Source of the DNA: Pyrocephalus nanus
Lineage: Eukaryota > Chordata > Aves > Passeriformes > Tyrannidae
NCBI GenBank assembly: GCA_038380795.1
Contig: CM076266.1
Span: 30,640,145-30,704,144 of the forward strand
DNA: 64,000 nucleotides
Direction: 5' to 3'
Shown: in pieces, positions 24,701 to 37,816 of the stretch
How positions within the stretch are numbered: position 1 is the stretch's first letter
Layout: each line of letters opens with the position of its first letter
Made by a program: the position numbers and the translations under genes
The notes under the pieces: model-generated
Told to the model about the DNA's origin: nothing
Databases searched by the model: none
The model's input: only the letters and a program-made list of their open reading frames with translations

Positions 24701-27352
24701 AAAGCTGCACCAGGTAAGTGTCACGTGTTACCTGAGACTTACTGATTTATCTGCATCCCAGATAAGTATATGAAATAGCCTTTGGCTTTGCTCACCTTTA
24801 TAACCTATTAGTAGAATGGGGATTTAATCCCTAACTAGATATTCGTAGGATTTAAGTTTTTTCTCCTTTTAGACAAAGCTAATTATTCTTTTTCTTAATG
24901 TAAGAGGTGTAGGCATTAACAAGTATTCAGCTCACTATCAAAGCTGTTAGCAGCTGGCAGAACTGAGAGAAGAGGAACAGCATTGTGTCTGCATCTCTTG
25001 TCTAGACAGATTATTCATTACCTGTTTCATATACTTAGCGCTCTCCTTGGAACTTGGCTTGCATTATCCGTGATAATCTATGATAATGCAAGCAAGGAAG
25101 TGCTTAAGAATATATTTCTGATGTTAAACATAAATGACAATAGGAATACAATGGGAAAATACAGTGGGAAAAACTTCACTAATGAGTGTTTTGGTAACTC
25201 TTTGCCATCCTGATAGGAAATCATGAACATCTTGAAAAAAAGCAGCAATAAAATTTTGAAGTTACTAGTGGGGAACTCATTAGTTAAGACTTAATTAAGA
25301 AGCCACCAGACACTGTGGTATTATGTTTTACTGAATAAGCTATTCTGTGAGGAATTGAATTTAATTCATTGTTTGCTTATCTCTGGAAGAGCTTTGGTGT
25401 TCTGCATTTATTTTTTCCTAGAATTTACTCCTAGAAATTTTTACTAGAACACAGATGTGTATAGCTTATGCATGCTTGCCTATGGTATGCCTACTATGCA
25501 TACAAGCTATACATACTATATATACGTGCATGCTTCCTGTAACATCTGCTCTCAGCAGCTTACACCGGGATTGCTTTCAATTTGTGCTGGAGGCTGGTGT
25601 CTTTTAAGGGAGAGGTCTTCCTTAAACCTGTCTGTATTGTTTTGGAAAGTATACTTTTGTAGTACAAAGCCGTGCATGGCTGCAGTGCGGATGCAAGGGC
25701 TCTGCATTTGCCATGCTTTTGCAAAGCATGCACAGGTTATGATCCTTTCATATGGGGCTTCCCTTCCTCTTGTTAAAATTGAAGGCCTATGTCTACATAC
25801 ACACACAGAGCTGGATAACAGCTCTTCTACCCATGGAGGAGTGTGGATTTGGAAAGGAGCAATGGTAAAGCATAGAAGAAATAATGCTGCAACAGTCACT
25901 GATTTATGTATGCTACAGAGGGGACCAAAGAGGGAAGGGATGAAGCACAACAAATGGCTTTGAGCATGTAACTTACTCGTTCTTTGCTCTGTTGCTCTGT
26001 GGTTCTTCCAGTCAGGGTAGGCAATAGATGCCTGGCTTTATTTTATGTACTAATATAGATAGACTGATGCTGGAAATGCAGATTTCCTATCCAGTGTTTT
26101 GTGGAAGAGATCTTAGAGGGAAACAAACTTGAGTGCAATGTCTCTGAAGGACTGAACGCTGTTGCAGATCTCAACCACTCTTTTTGGCAAGGTGACATTT
26201 TCTTGATTCTTTTATCTCTTCTGATGAAACACGGAGAAACCTCAAATCCTGAAATATAACCTATTTCACTCTTCCCCACAAAAGCCTAGGAAAAAAAAAA
26301 AAATCTACCATGAAACAGACCAGAACTCCCTAGCAAAGCAAGGTACTGAATGGCACAAATTTCTCTCCAGGGGAAACAACAAATGATGATTGTTAGTTGT
26401 GTTTAGACACTGCTGGGAAGTAGTTTGACACTGCAGAATTGAGCCTGTTTTGCAACTAAAACATGTTATTTCACCTTCCTGATTCTCTTCAGGGATAGGT
26501 CTGGGGTTTACCTTGCTTTTTGAATGCAGAGGGCCAGTTTTGGCCACAAGATATATCAATGAGCAGATGAGAAGGCAGCACTGGGTCACAAAAATAAGAC
26601 TGACTTGACTTCTCCAGCTAACATCAATTTGTTATAACATTGCTGATGCAAACAACATAGGCTTTATATTACATTAATCAATACAGATATATTGCTAGAC
26701 AAGAGGGAATGCATCCTGATCAGCAAGGTGTAAATAATAAGAGGATTAAGGCTGGAGAGGTTGTTACACGATGCCATTGATGGACAGATGGGGGTGTGAC
26801 AGTTCCTAGGTTGCAAGCACTTCCTGCATATTCCCTTCATTTCACTAAAATGAGCTATTCACAATTTGTCTTTTCACACCACATTTTAATGTCACAGTTA
26901 TTCTGTTTATCCAGAAATCAATCTTCCTTTTTGTTGATCTGCATATCTGACAATAATTAAGGAAATATAAGTCTTAAAAATCCCTACAGCAAGTAATTGA
27001 TTTTATTCAACTACTTGTTCAGCCGTATTGTTCAGGATAACGTGCTGTCTTCTAAGGTTAGTTGTGAGCTTAGTGCTGGAGGAAGTTGATAAGCAAATTG
27101 TTCTGATTTCAACTCCTCAGCTTCATGAAGAATTTGCACAGTGCTATGCAAAATAATCCTGAAGGTTTTCTGCTGTAATGGCTCTTCTCCAGTTTCCATG
27201 CCCACTTTATGTGGAAATGTGTAAGATGTGTCAGGACTGACTGGATCGGGGCATGATACCTAATTCTGATGTCACTCTTCTTGCTGTCCTACATAAAAAG
27301 TGTAGGGTGGTGGTTGTTGTTGTTGGGTTTTTGGTTTTTTTTTTTTTTTTTG

Positions 27353-27392
<40 letters not shown>

Positions 27393-30300
27393 GTTTGTGT
27401 TTTTGTTGTTGTTGTTGTTTTGGTGGTTTTTTTTGGTGGGCTGTTTATGTTTCAGTCTGTGACCTGACCTTGAACTTTAGGTATAAAATTTTCACTCTTC
27501 TGAGTCTCCTACATTCCAAACAGAAAGGTGGTAGGAAATAGGGGCCTGAAGGATTTGAAACAGCCACTAGCTGGTTATTTGACTTATCACCTGAACACTT
27601 CATGGAAAACGAATTAACATGGGGGTGGGAAAAGTAAACAACAGCATAAATAGTATGTTACTCTGTTACCCAGTGAAACGGGGAATTCTGTGCACATCCA
27701 CAGAACATCTGATACCACTTTGACCTTTCAGGATTACAGCAGGAAGTGACTGTTTAGTGAAACTAGTTAAATAAACAGTACAGCAAGGCTTTGGATGCAG
27801 TTCAGTGGTCCAAGACAGTCCACGCTCTGAGCTTTTAGCAGTACACTGAGGGCACAGCAGATAAAATAACGCATAAATGATCTGACCATGTAAGGCGTTA
27901 TTCAGTGCCGTTCCTCACAAGTGAGGAGGGATTTCTCCTTGTAGAAACTGTACAAACGGGCCCTCTGTGGTAACTGAGGAGTTGCTGTTAGATCCAACTG
28001 GAAATATCTGTAAGTGGTGTTATTTTGTCATTGCAGTCTGGGGGCGGTTGTCTCTGACCTAGAATTGACACAGCTGACAGGATGAAGGAGCGATGGCTTT
28101 GCTAGTGCTGGATGCGCCCCCCAGTGGGAGTTTCGCTCCTGTTCCTCTGGTGACGCTGAAGGATTTAATTTGTTTACTGCTGAAAATGGTCAGTGTGTCG
28201 CAGGGTCACGGTGAGAAGAGTGGAACTGGAAATTACAAGCCAGAAATGGAAGTGAGGGAAGAAATAAAAAAATGCAAGCAGATAGCATTCTGATTTTCAT
28301 ATTTCTTTCATACCTATAGGTATCCATGCATATTCTTTCTTGTAATAATCTCCTCTTTAGAAAAGTCAGCTTTCTCAGCTTATGCTGGAGTGTCTGCAGA
28401 TGATGTAGAATTAGCTGATTGTTAGTAATACTGCCTCTGGAAAGGCTCCTGGCAGCACAGAGGGTACTAGGGCACAAGGAAGAGTCTGGAGGGGTACATC
28501 TGAGACTGTTCTATTGCCATCCTGTTGCTAAGCCAGCCGGCCAGCCGTGTCTTGAACATTCTGGATCATTTTATAGTCTGCTCAAACTCAGTGGGTCTGG
28601 GAGACATAGGAGTAACCATCTTTAACAGATCCGTCCTCCTGCAGTAGCCTGGACCCCAGGGTACAACACCTATACAATACCTATTGACCAAGGTTTGAAT
28701 GGGAAGGGAAAACAAGACCTCCAATTGGTTACATTAGTAAAGTTTGCCTTCTATATTTTGGAAGAACAATAGGAAAAACTATAAAGGATCTTGGAGCATA
28801 ACTGTAGGTAGATTACTACATATTGAGTACTGCTCAGTAAAAAAAGCTATTTGTATTTTGCTAAGTACCATATTAGAAGACCTCAAGATCAGGGTTCAAA
28901 AGTGTCAGTAGGTTCCTAGTATGTCTTTTGTGATTTACTAAATTTTGCCTTGTCTTTAGTTCTAAAAAAAATATGCTGGAGTATCAGATTTCCAGTGGTT
29001 CAGTAAAGCTTTTATGTACAGTTGTTAGTTTCAGTTACTTAAAATTCCAGCACCTCAGTCTTAGACTCTACTTGTGTAATATGGTTGGTGTTTTTTATTT
29101 TGTTTCTTTCCTGCCCTTTTGAGGATTTTTTCCCATGTAATACAAAATTTATTAGCTGTAATAGAAGGCTCAGGATACAATGTCATACTAAATCATAGAT
29201 AGCTCGGAATGCCACTTTTGCCCCTTCTCCCTCTCCCTTAGTAAAAGGTAACCTCATTCTGGTCTTTCCCTCCCACTTAAGAGAAAGCTGCCTGTTATGT
29301 GAAGGCATATTTGTAAAATAGCCTGTCATGCTGACTGGTGTTATGATACATTTATATAATGAAGAGGTTTCATATCAAAGCATAAATGTATGGAGGGTGA
29401 ACAGGTGTTGCCTTGGCAACTTCTGAATCTTGTGGTCTTTGTGGTATAAATAAAAAACTAATCAAGGACCTGATTCAGTAGTATTTAGGCATTCAAAATA
29501 CCTATTGATCAGGGTACAAGGTTGGAATGGGAAGGAAAAATAAGACCTCCAATCAGTTATATTAGTAAAGTTTCCCACATTTTGGAAGAACCAGAGGAAA
29601 AATGACATATAACCATGATACTAAATGCAGTGAGCCCAGGTTTATGCATAAGGAAGGTCCCAAGTATATCACTGCAAGTGTATTTCCACTTGGAATTTGT
29701 GTGCAAAATGTTGTTTGCTTTGGTGGCATCCCCGTGTGCTGCACTTTGAGAACAAGAAAACAAATAAACAATTAAACAATATTTTTATGTGTGTTTGAAG
29801 AGTAATGAGAAAGGCATGTTTCTGTGAACTGTTCTTACATGAGTGATTTTTATGGTACAGCAAGTAGCCTATTGCCTTTAGCATCTAGCTCTCTTTGACA
29901 TGAGTTTCACTGGAGGGCCACATCAGATGACAGGAAAATCAATGATAAGATTTACACAGAAGTAGTAGATGGGAGTTAGATTGGCTAAATCATTGGCTGG
30001 CTAAATCACTGGCTTCTATGGCAGGGTGACCCACTTAGTGGATGAGGGGAGGGTTGTGGGTGTTGTGTGCTGTACTGGGTCTGGCTGAGCTGGAGTTCGT
30101 TTCCCCACAGTAGCCCTTAGAGTGCTGTGCTTTGCCTTGGTAGCCTGAAAGGTGTTGATTACACACTGGTGTTTTGGCTACTGCTGAGCACAGCATCAGC
30201 ACTGTGACATCCCTTCCTCAATCAAGGGCAAGATTGTATTGGGAGGGGACACAAATAGGCCAGTTGACCCACACTGACCAAGGGGATATTCCATACTGTA

Positions 30301-33300
30301 TGACATCAGCTCAGATATAAAAGCTGAGGCAAGGAACAGGAAGGCAGGCATTCCTTATCTTCAATGGCTGCCTGCTGAGGAACTGTTACGTGTGCTGAAG
30401 CCCTGCTTCTCAGAGGTGGCCGACCATGGCTGCTCATGGGAAGTAGAGGATAAACCGCTTTTGTGCGCACAAGCTTTTGCCAGGCTTCTGCTTTATAAAC
30501 TGCCTTATCCCAACCCAGGGGTTGTTTTCCAATTTACTCTCTCCCCTGTCTGTCTGGGAAGGGGAGTGATAGAGCGGCTGCGTGAGCACCTGATGTCCAG
30601 CCAAGGTCAACCCACCACATCTGACTAGACTTTGGTAGTGCCATCCCTTAATCTTTTTGTTTTCTTTGAAAGCACCCTACCAATCTATTGTGGACTGCAA
30701 AAAACTAAAATCTTCAAGGGAAAGAGGTTGCTTTGGCAGGTCTAAAAGAAAGAACTTCCAGAGGGGTGATTGTCATTTCAGTGTATCAGATGGGGATGTC
30801 CAAAGGGGTTGTTTGAAGAAATTTAGTTTGTCAGGGAAGTCTTCAAGGTCAGCAGAAGCTTCAGATTCATCCTATGTGACACGAGGTGGTTAAGGAAGCT
30901 GCTTGGGGAATTGGCACAGTTTTTCCTCTGTCTTTTACATGGAGAACAGGAGAGGGAGTTCCCAAATCATGACTTAGGCAACCTGAAGTGAGAAGTACCC
31001 TTGGAAAAGATGTCATTATTCAGAAGGGAAACCTAAGGGGTGCCAGGATCCTTGCTTGGCTGTGATTTATAAATACAAGTAAAAAGAACCTAACATTAAA
31101 TCCTCAGCGTGCTCTGTGCTGTTTTAGACCTCTGTTTCACAGGCTTCTGGAGAGAAAAGCTGCAAGATCTCCTGATTCAATGAACCTAGCTGAATTCTCA
31201 GTATTGTGCTCAAGAGGGGCAGAAATGCAGCATTCTTGGAGAGGTGAGATGAGGAGGCCCAGTGGAGGCAGGGCTGCAGCCAAGGACGTTAGGGGAGAGA
31301 GGTACAACAAGCACTGAAGCCACAAAATGAGTAATACGATAATAACCAACACTTACATTGCAGTGTGACCATTCCTCAGCAGAAGGTGATGTTCAGAGAT
31401 TTGTAAATTAAAATAAGCATTCATTTTTTAAAGTGACATCTTTTATTTTGCAGCTAATACTACATAATATACAGCAGCAGATGAATAAAATTTTTGTAGT
31501 TTAGCTGCATATAAATGGCTGTTGTTAAGAAGAGAAGTCTGAGCTTTGATAAATAAGAAGGAACAGTACAGTATAATGTAATAGCAGAGAGAAATTATAG
31601 TGGTGTTTCAGTACCTTGTTAATGAGGGATTTGCACACTTTCTCTTTTAGTATGTGACTTTTTCTGCAGTTTTATATAACTCAGTACAAAAGTGACTGTA
31701 GCTGTTAATTAAACAAGATATTTAACGTGACTTCGTTTTAAAGGTATCCTCTAGAGAACTGAGTTATAAAACCTCAAAAATAACATGCTTTCTAAAAAAA
31801 AAAATTAATTCAACATAGAATGCTTTGTTTTCTGACTGCATGTCTGCACATAACTGCAATTTATGTCTTTGTTCTCCGTTATATTTATTCTTGACTGAAT
31901 GCTGAAGTAGTAGTGGTAGGCTAAGGGGCCAAATTGACTGATCTTCATCAGGAGAAGTAGAAATCAATGTATTTTACCTTGGCAGTGTCCATTTCACCTT
32001 AGCACTAGACCCAGGTGTTAGGAACACCTCAGTATATATATTTTACATTGGTGAAGTTGTACGTCTGTGTAACTTTCAGCCACATTTACTAGTGTATGAG
32101 ACTGATCTGATTTCACGTTGCTCTTTCATGGGATGACTGGCATATCAGGTGTATTTATGGGGCTAGAATGGAGCTATGTTTGTATAACTGTACTGTAACC
32201 TGCAGTAGATGGAATAAGACAAGGCGAAGGTGTGAACTGCTTCCAACCCATGCTTTCTAGTCTTGAGTGTTATTGTAGGAATTTGCGATATGGCAGTTTT
32301 AGATACTCTGTTTAAGCTCTCTACTTTGTCCCTTATCCAGACTGACTTTTTAGGGGTGTACAGTACCCTTGGATCCAGTTAAAAGCAGTAGAAATAATTA
32401 CGTTTTAGGTCAGTGGTACTGTTTCAACTGAGGCAAATAGGCAACAATCAACATCACTAAATTACCTTCCACTTAATTTTAACTATCCTTTGGATAGGTG
32501 GCTATTTCTCTTCTACCCCCTCAGTCCCTTTCCAGACTTGGTGATATCTCGAAGTGATAACATTTACATCCCATCCAGCAGTAATAACACATCTGGCAAC
32601 AAAACATCTCTGTATTCAGAGCACTGTTGCACAGCTGCTGAAACTACACCTCAGTTCTTGGGAACAAAGAGAAGAAGCCCCAATGACTTTTACACTGTAC
32701 GGTTTACTAGATGAGAATGCAGGGCAACTTTTGTCAGTGACTTAACGTTGAGCTGTGTATGTTCAAGGCCCACTGGGGACTGAGGTCTATTGATCCCCAG
32801 TGCTCAGCCTACAGAAATGATCAAAGCTGTAGGGAGGGAGCCTGCTGCAGCTCCATATGTTGCATTCAAGCTGAACAAGGATTTCATCTTCCCCAAGCCA
32901 CCTGCAGAGCAAGATTGCTCAGATCTCCAGAGATGAACTAGGTTTCACACTAGTTGTTTCTTGCTTTAAATTCTTTTAAGGATAATGGAGGGTCCAATCT
33001 TTTCTCCATGTGGTAATACACATAATGGCATGAAATGAAGCTTGGGGGCGATATAGAAAGTGGAGAGCAATATTGTTAGGAAATAAAATCACAAGAGATT
33101 CACAGATTCAAAGTAAAGGGCGGAATCTTCCAGGGAGATCAATGCAAGATGTATTTTCATCACAGTGTGTAATGCTCTGTGAAGATACCTTATGTAGCTT
33201 AGGAACTAGGAGCTATGTGGCCACAGGTTAAGTATGGTACTTGATTCAGGCTAAAAATGATCTCAGAAGAACGAGTTAGTTAACATGACTGTTCTTTCAG

Positions 33301-36300
33301 GACCTAAGCAAATCACCTATAATAGTAGAGTATATTTTCTGTAGGCGTACTCCCTTCTTACAGGGGAAGCATGGCTTCCACTTGTCCAATATCTTAAAAT
33401 TTTGGCATGCTGCCTCACTATACCTGATGGTCATTCTAGCTCTCAGTTCAGATATAGAAAACAAACAACCTGATTTCAAACCTTTGCATTGTTAAAAGCT
33501 TCATACATAATAAATCTTTCTATTTATGTACAGGAACCTTCTAAAAAGTCTTATTTTCTAACTGAAAGATCAATGGAGGCTGTGGGGATTCAGTGGGATT
33601 GCATTCTCTGCTTTATTGCCATGGATTCAATTGACTAAAGGGTGTTTAAGCACTGCATAAATGCTTCTTGCTTGTCTGTGTGAACAAAGACAGTACTATT
33701 TAATTTGCATGGCTTTCAAACAGATACAGCCTGTTACCCTGAGCAGTGGAAACTTTGCATCCCTTGTTAAGTGTCTCTCAAACTGTAGAAAGACAAAGAG
33801 AGTAAAACAACTCCATTTCTTTTCCAGAAAAGTGAATTTTTGGGAGGAATAAGTGAAAGTGGTGCAATTCATATAAATTAAGCAGGCAGTTGGTGACAAA
33901 CCTCAAAAAATTTTTCTCTGTGTTTGTGTAGAATTGAAGTATCTAATCTGAAAACTATGTCAACTTTATGACATTTTTAAAGAGTAAATATTAAGCTATT
34001 TGCTGATTATAGGAAGACAAAGGGAATTTATAATGAAAGTAAGAGTTTACCATCTCTCTTTTTTCTTTTTTTTTCTTTTTTTTTTTTTTTTCCCATTAAA
34101 AGCACTTCAACATCATCCTTTCATTGCCAAATAGCATAATAAAAATAAGTACTTTTTACTTGGAATTCTGTTTCCACAAAGAACAGTATTGCATTTTTGT
34201 TCATTACTGCTGTAGAAAGGAAAAAAATCCATATTTTGTAATGCAACACTGTGAAACTTTTTAGAATTGTTCTTATGTGGTATTTGAATATAAATGTGTG
34301 TGTGTGCCTATGCATACACATATATATGAATGTGTATTTCCATATTGGGATCATATAAAAGAAAATTATTATTGAAAAGGGAGAGGATAGAATAATGCAT
34401 AGTATAACTGAAGTAGCTACATTCTTAAAAAAACCTTGTTAACAGAATCAGAGAACACTCGAGTGTAGAAAGGACCTCTGGAGATCATCTTGTCCAAGCT
34501 CCCTTTCAAACAGGGACACCTAGGGTTGTTTGTCCAGGACCACGTTGAGGTGGCTTTTGAATATCTCCAAGGATGGCCACTCTATAACCTTCCAGGGCAC
34601 CCTGTGCCAGTGTTTGATCACCCTCACAGTGAAAAAGTGTTTCCTGGTGTTCAGTGGGAATTTCCAATATTTCAGGTTGTGCCCATTGCCTCTGGTCCTC
34701 TCACTGGACACCACTGAAAAGAGTCTGGATCTGTCTTCTCTGCACCCTCTTCAGCTGCTTACATACATTCATAAGATCCCCACATGCCTTATCTTCTCTA
34801 GACTGAACAGTCCCAGCTCTCAGCTCAGCCAAACCCACAACCCTACATAAGCAAATGACCTTATTCCTCAAAAACATATGCTTTCCAAGAAATGGTAACC
34901 TCAAAAGATATGATTTATTCTTTGACAAAAATACAGTATGCATTCTTAGCGCTATTTACAGTCAAATATTTTCAGTCTGAGCTACAGCAAATTACTATAC
35001 TCTTGATATATTTTGTGGTTTCAGCTACTGCATCCAGATTCCTTGCTACATAGTACTTGTTTGCCCAAACAGCATGTATTTTCCTCTGCTTAAATAGGAC
35101 TAATTACTCTTCCTTTGATTAATTTTGGAGTTAGAACATATTGACTAATATTGCAAATGGCCTTTTGTGCCTGCCTGTGAAGAGGACTGCTTTTAATAAG
35201 ACAGCAGAATTTAAAGCTACTCAACACATTTAATTTAGTTCTGTTTGACCCTATAGACCGTGTTCTTATAAAGCAGCACTGTGCTCCTGCACATCTGTGC
35301 ACCCCTTCATTCTGCTCTCTCAGTGCTGTATGCACATTAATAATCAATGATGGAAGAAAAATAAGTTCGAGTTACAGGTTGAACTCCAAAAGAGAGCTTT
35401 TCTGGAAGTATCATAGATCATGTTTAATAGCCTGTGGATCAAAATGAAACCCAGTATATATCACAGGGGAGTTCAATAATTGAAGCATTCTGGGAATGTC
35501 TAAGTACTGGAGTCCTGAGGTCACTAGAAGCTTCATTCTGTGCTCAGTTTTTACCAGAAAAAAAAGCTGTCTCCTTCCTCTATCATCTTTTCTTCTTATA
35601 ACAAATGGTAATCATATTTTAATGCACTGACAGATTATTTTATCTGACATCCGGGGGAACAACAAAATCCCTTTTCTACCCCTTCCACCTCCTAATTTTC
35701 TGTAAATGAGGAAAACAGTCAGTCAGAGACATTAGCATTTCAGAGTATTTCTAGTACACTTGTCTCACAGCTATCTCCCCTCTGTGCTGGGTGTCTGCAG
35801 AATGGTCCCTCAGGGGCCCTGAACATGTTCTCTGGGTCTGTGAAGCTGATCCTCCTGCCAGTTCTGAATTTACTCCTTTCATATGAGAAGCCTCAGGGGC
35901 TATCTGAAGGATCCTAACTGGTCTCCTGGTGAAGGGAATGCAATAATTTGCAAGCCTGGAGCTGCACAGGTGGTATTGTGTGGGTAGGGAGAGACTCTGT
36001 GGGTTTGTCTCAGAAAAGCAGCAGTCACAAAAGAGTTTTGTGGACTTGCTGCTCTGTGGTTTGCACAGGGGATAAATTTCTTTCCTATGTGAAGGTGGTG
36101 GAAGGAGGGTTGACTTTTGCAGCATCCTGACAGAAAAAGACTTGTAATGAAACTATGGGAAGCCTGGCCAAGTTGAGACCCTTGGACCTTTGAGTGAGTA
36201 TCATGGGGCTCTTGTGCCAGGGCTGCGCTGTGTGACTGTGGCAGAACTGGACTGGTGGGGGGCATGCTGTTTGATTAGGAACCCTCAGGGTTAGAGCAGC

Positions 36301-37784
36301 AAGGCAGCCCTGCAGCCCAGATCAGTCCCATCTCAAAGTGGTCAGTAGCGCTCCTTGAGGACCGTTGTGGTTTCAGCACCATGTTTCAACTTGTGCTTGT
36401 AAGCTGTTCCTAGAGCTGCCTCCCTGCAGCTATCCAAACTGTGGCTCCTTGTCCATGTGAGGATTTTGGTATGCAGTTCAGAGAATCTGTTTTACAGTGG
36501 GAGTTTGAACTGAATGGGGTTGATGACTGAGGAATACAAATGAGGGAATAACAGTTGATTTTTAGGTGAGCATTTGCAGTGAACATTTTAGGGTGCACTA
36601 GGGATCAGTGAGGGGACTGCCCAGCATAACCACTAGCTCGTTACATGATGGCTATATATATTCCTTAACCTTGCTAATAATTGGTATTTTAATGCTGAAG
36701 GGCACGTATAGGATAACAGTAATGCCTGCCCCTCCCATTGGTCCTTTGCATAGGATAAATCTCATTGAGAGTGAAAGCAAAGGGCATGGCTGAACAAAAA
36801 TTATTCTTAGCAGTTGTTTAATTGTTAATGCATGATGTTTCTTGCTTTTGCACATAGCTGAACTGCAATGTGTAACAGAAGTCACCACCCTCTTGGCACC
36901 TTTTGAGTGCTGCCTCTCCCTCTGCAAGGGTGTGGTAACAGAACCTTCTCTGAATGCTTTAGATATCTTATAAAGGTATTTGAACATCAGAAATTACAGG
37001 TGGCCTAAATGACGATCTCTCGAATGAATAATGAGTGGTAGTGTGGTCTGCTGGTAATGGCTTTTTAAATGAACCATTTCTTAAGTACACAGTAAAGTTT
37101 CATTCAGTTACAAATCTTTCTGGTGGCATCATGATGATTGTTCTGCCCTGCCAGCTGGTACCTGCTGTGGCTTCTGAATGAGTCAGCTGCCTTCTACCAG
37201 TCTGTTGGGTTTGGCGTGTTTAGTAAGTAACAGCAATGAACTGACTGTAGCGCACTAATAGTTATTACATGTTAAATAGCCCAGTGATTTTTTTGGGGTC
37301 ATTTTATAGGGAGTTGGACAAAAGGAAAATAAAATCTTTGAGTTTCACCCTTAATTAATAGACTGCTACAGCAAGAGTTACTATGTATTTGATAGAAAAT
37401 AAGGTATTTTTTCTGCCTTATCATCCAGAAAACAGCAGCTGCTGAAAGTATAAGCCTTTATTTTACCTCACAGGAAAGGTAAACTTCCACTGTAGTCTAT
37501 CTGAAACATGAGTGACAATTTCAACATGGAGTTAGAGCCTATCTGGGGAAATATTTCATTGTGTTCATCATAACAGGCATAAGTGGGGAACTCCCATGTT
37601 GGGAGGAGTTGCAAAGGATGTGGGTAATTTGGCAAATGCAGCATTTCTAGAAAAGAATTACAAACATACCTGGGTTACAAATATTTGATCAAAGAATTTT
37701 TTAGTAGTTCCTTTAGGGTACAAATGAAACATTTATGGCAGTAGTTTACAGAAGCATCTTTACTTTGCTCCTGGTAGTCCAAAA

Positions 37785-37816
<32 letters not shown>

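Noticed and set aside
25457..25963. 168-codon open frame on + (with a 133-codon frame opposite)
   Set aside because: No family motif, low-complexity Tyr/Cys-rich start, open frames on both strands, and it lies in an intron. Most likely chance.
27253..27541. Open frames of 69 and 90 codons rich in Phe/Val/Leu
   Set aside because: Translation of a (TTTTG)n tract, not a membrane protein.
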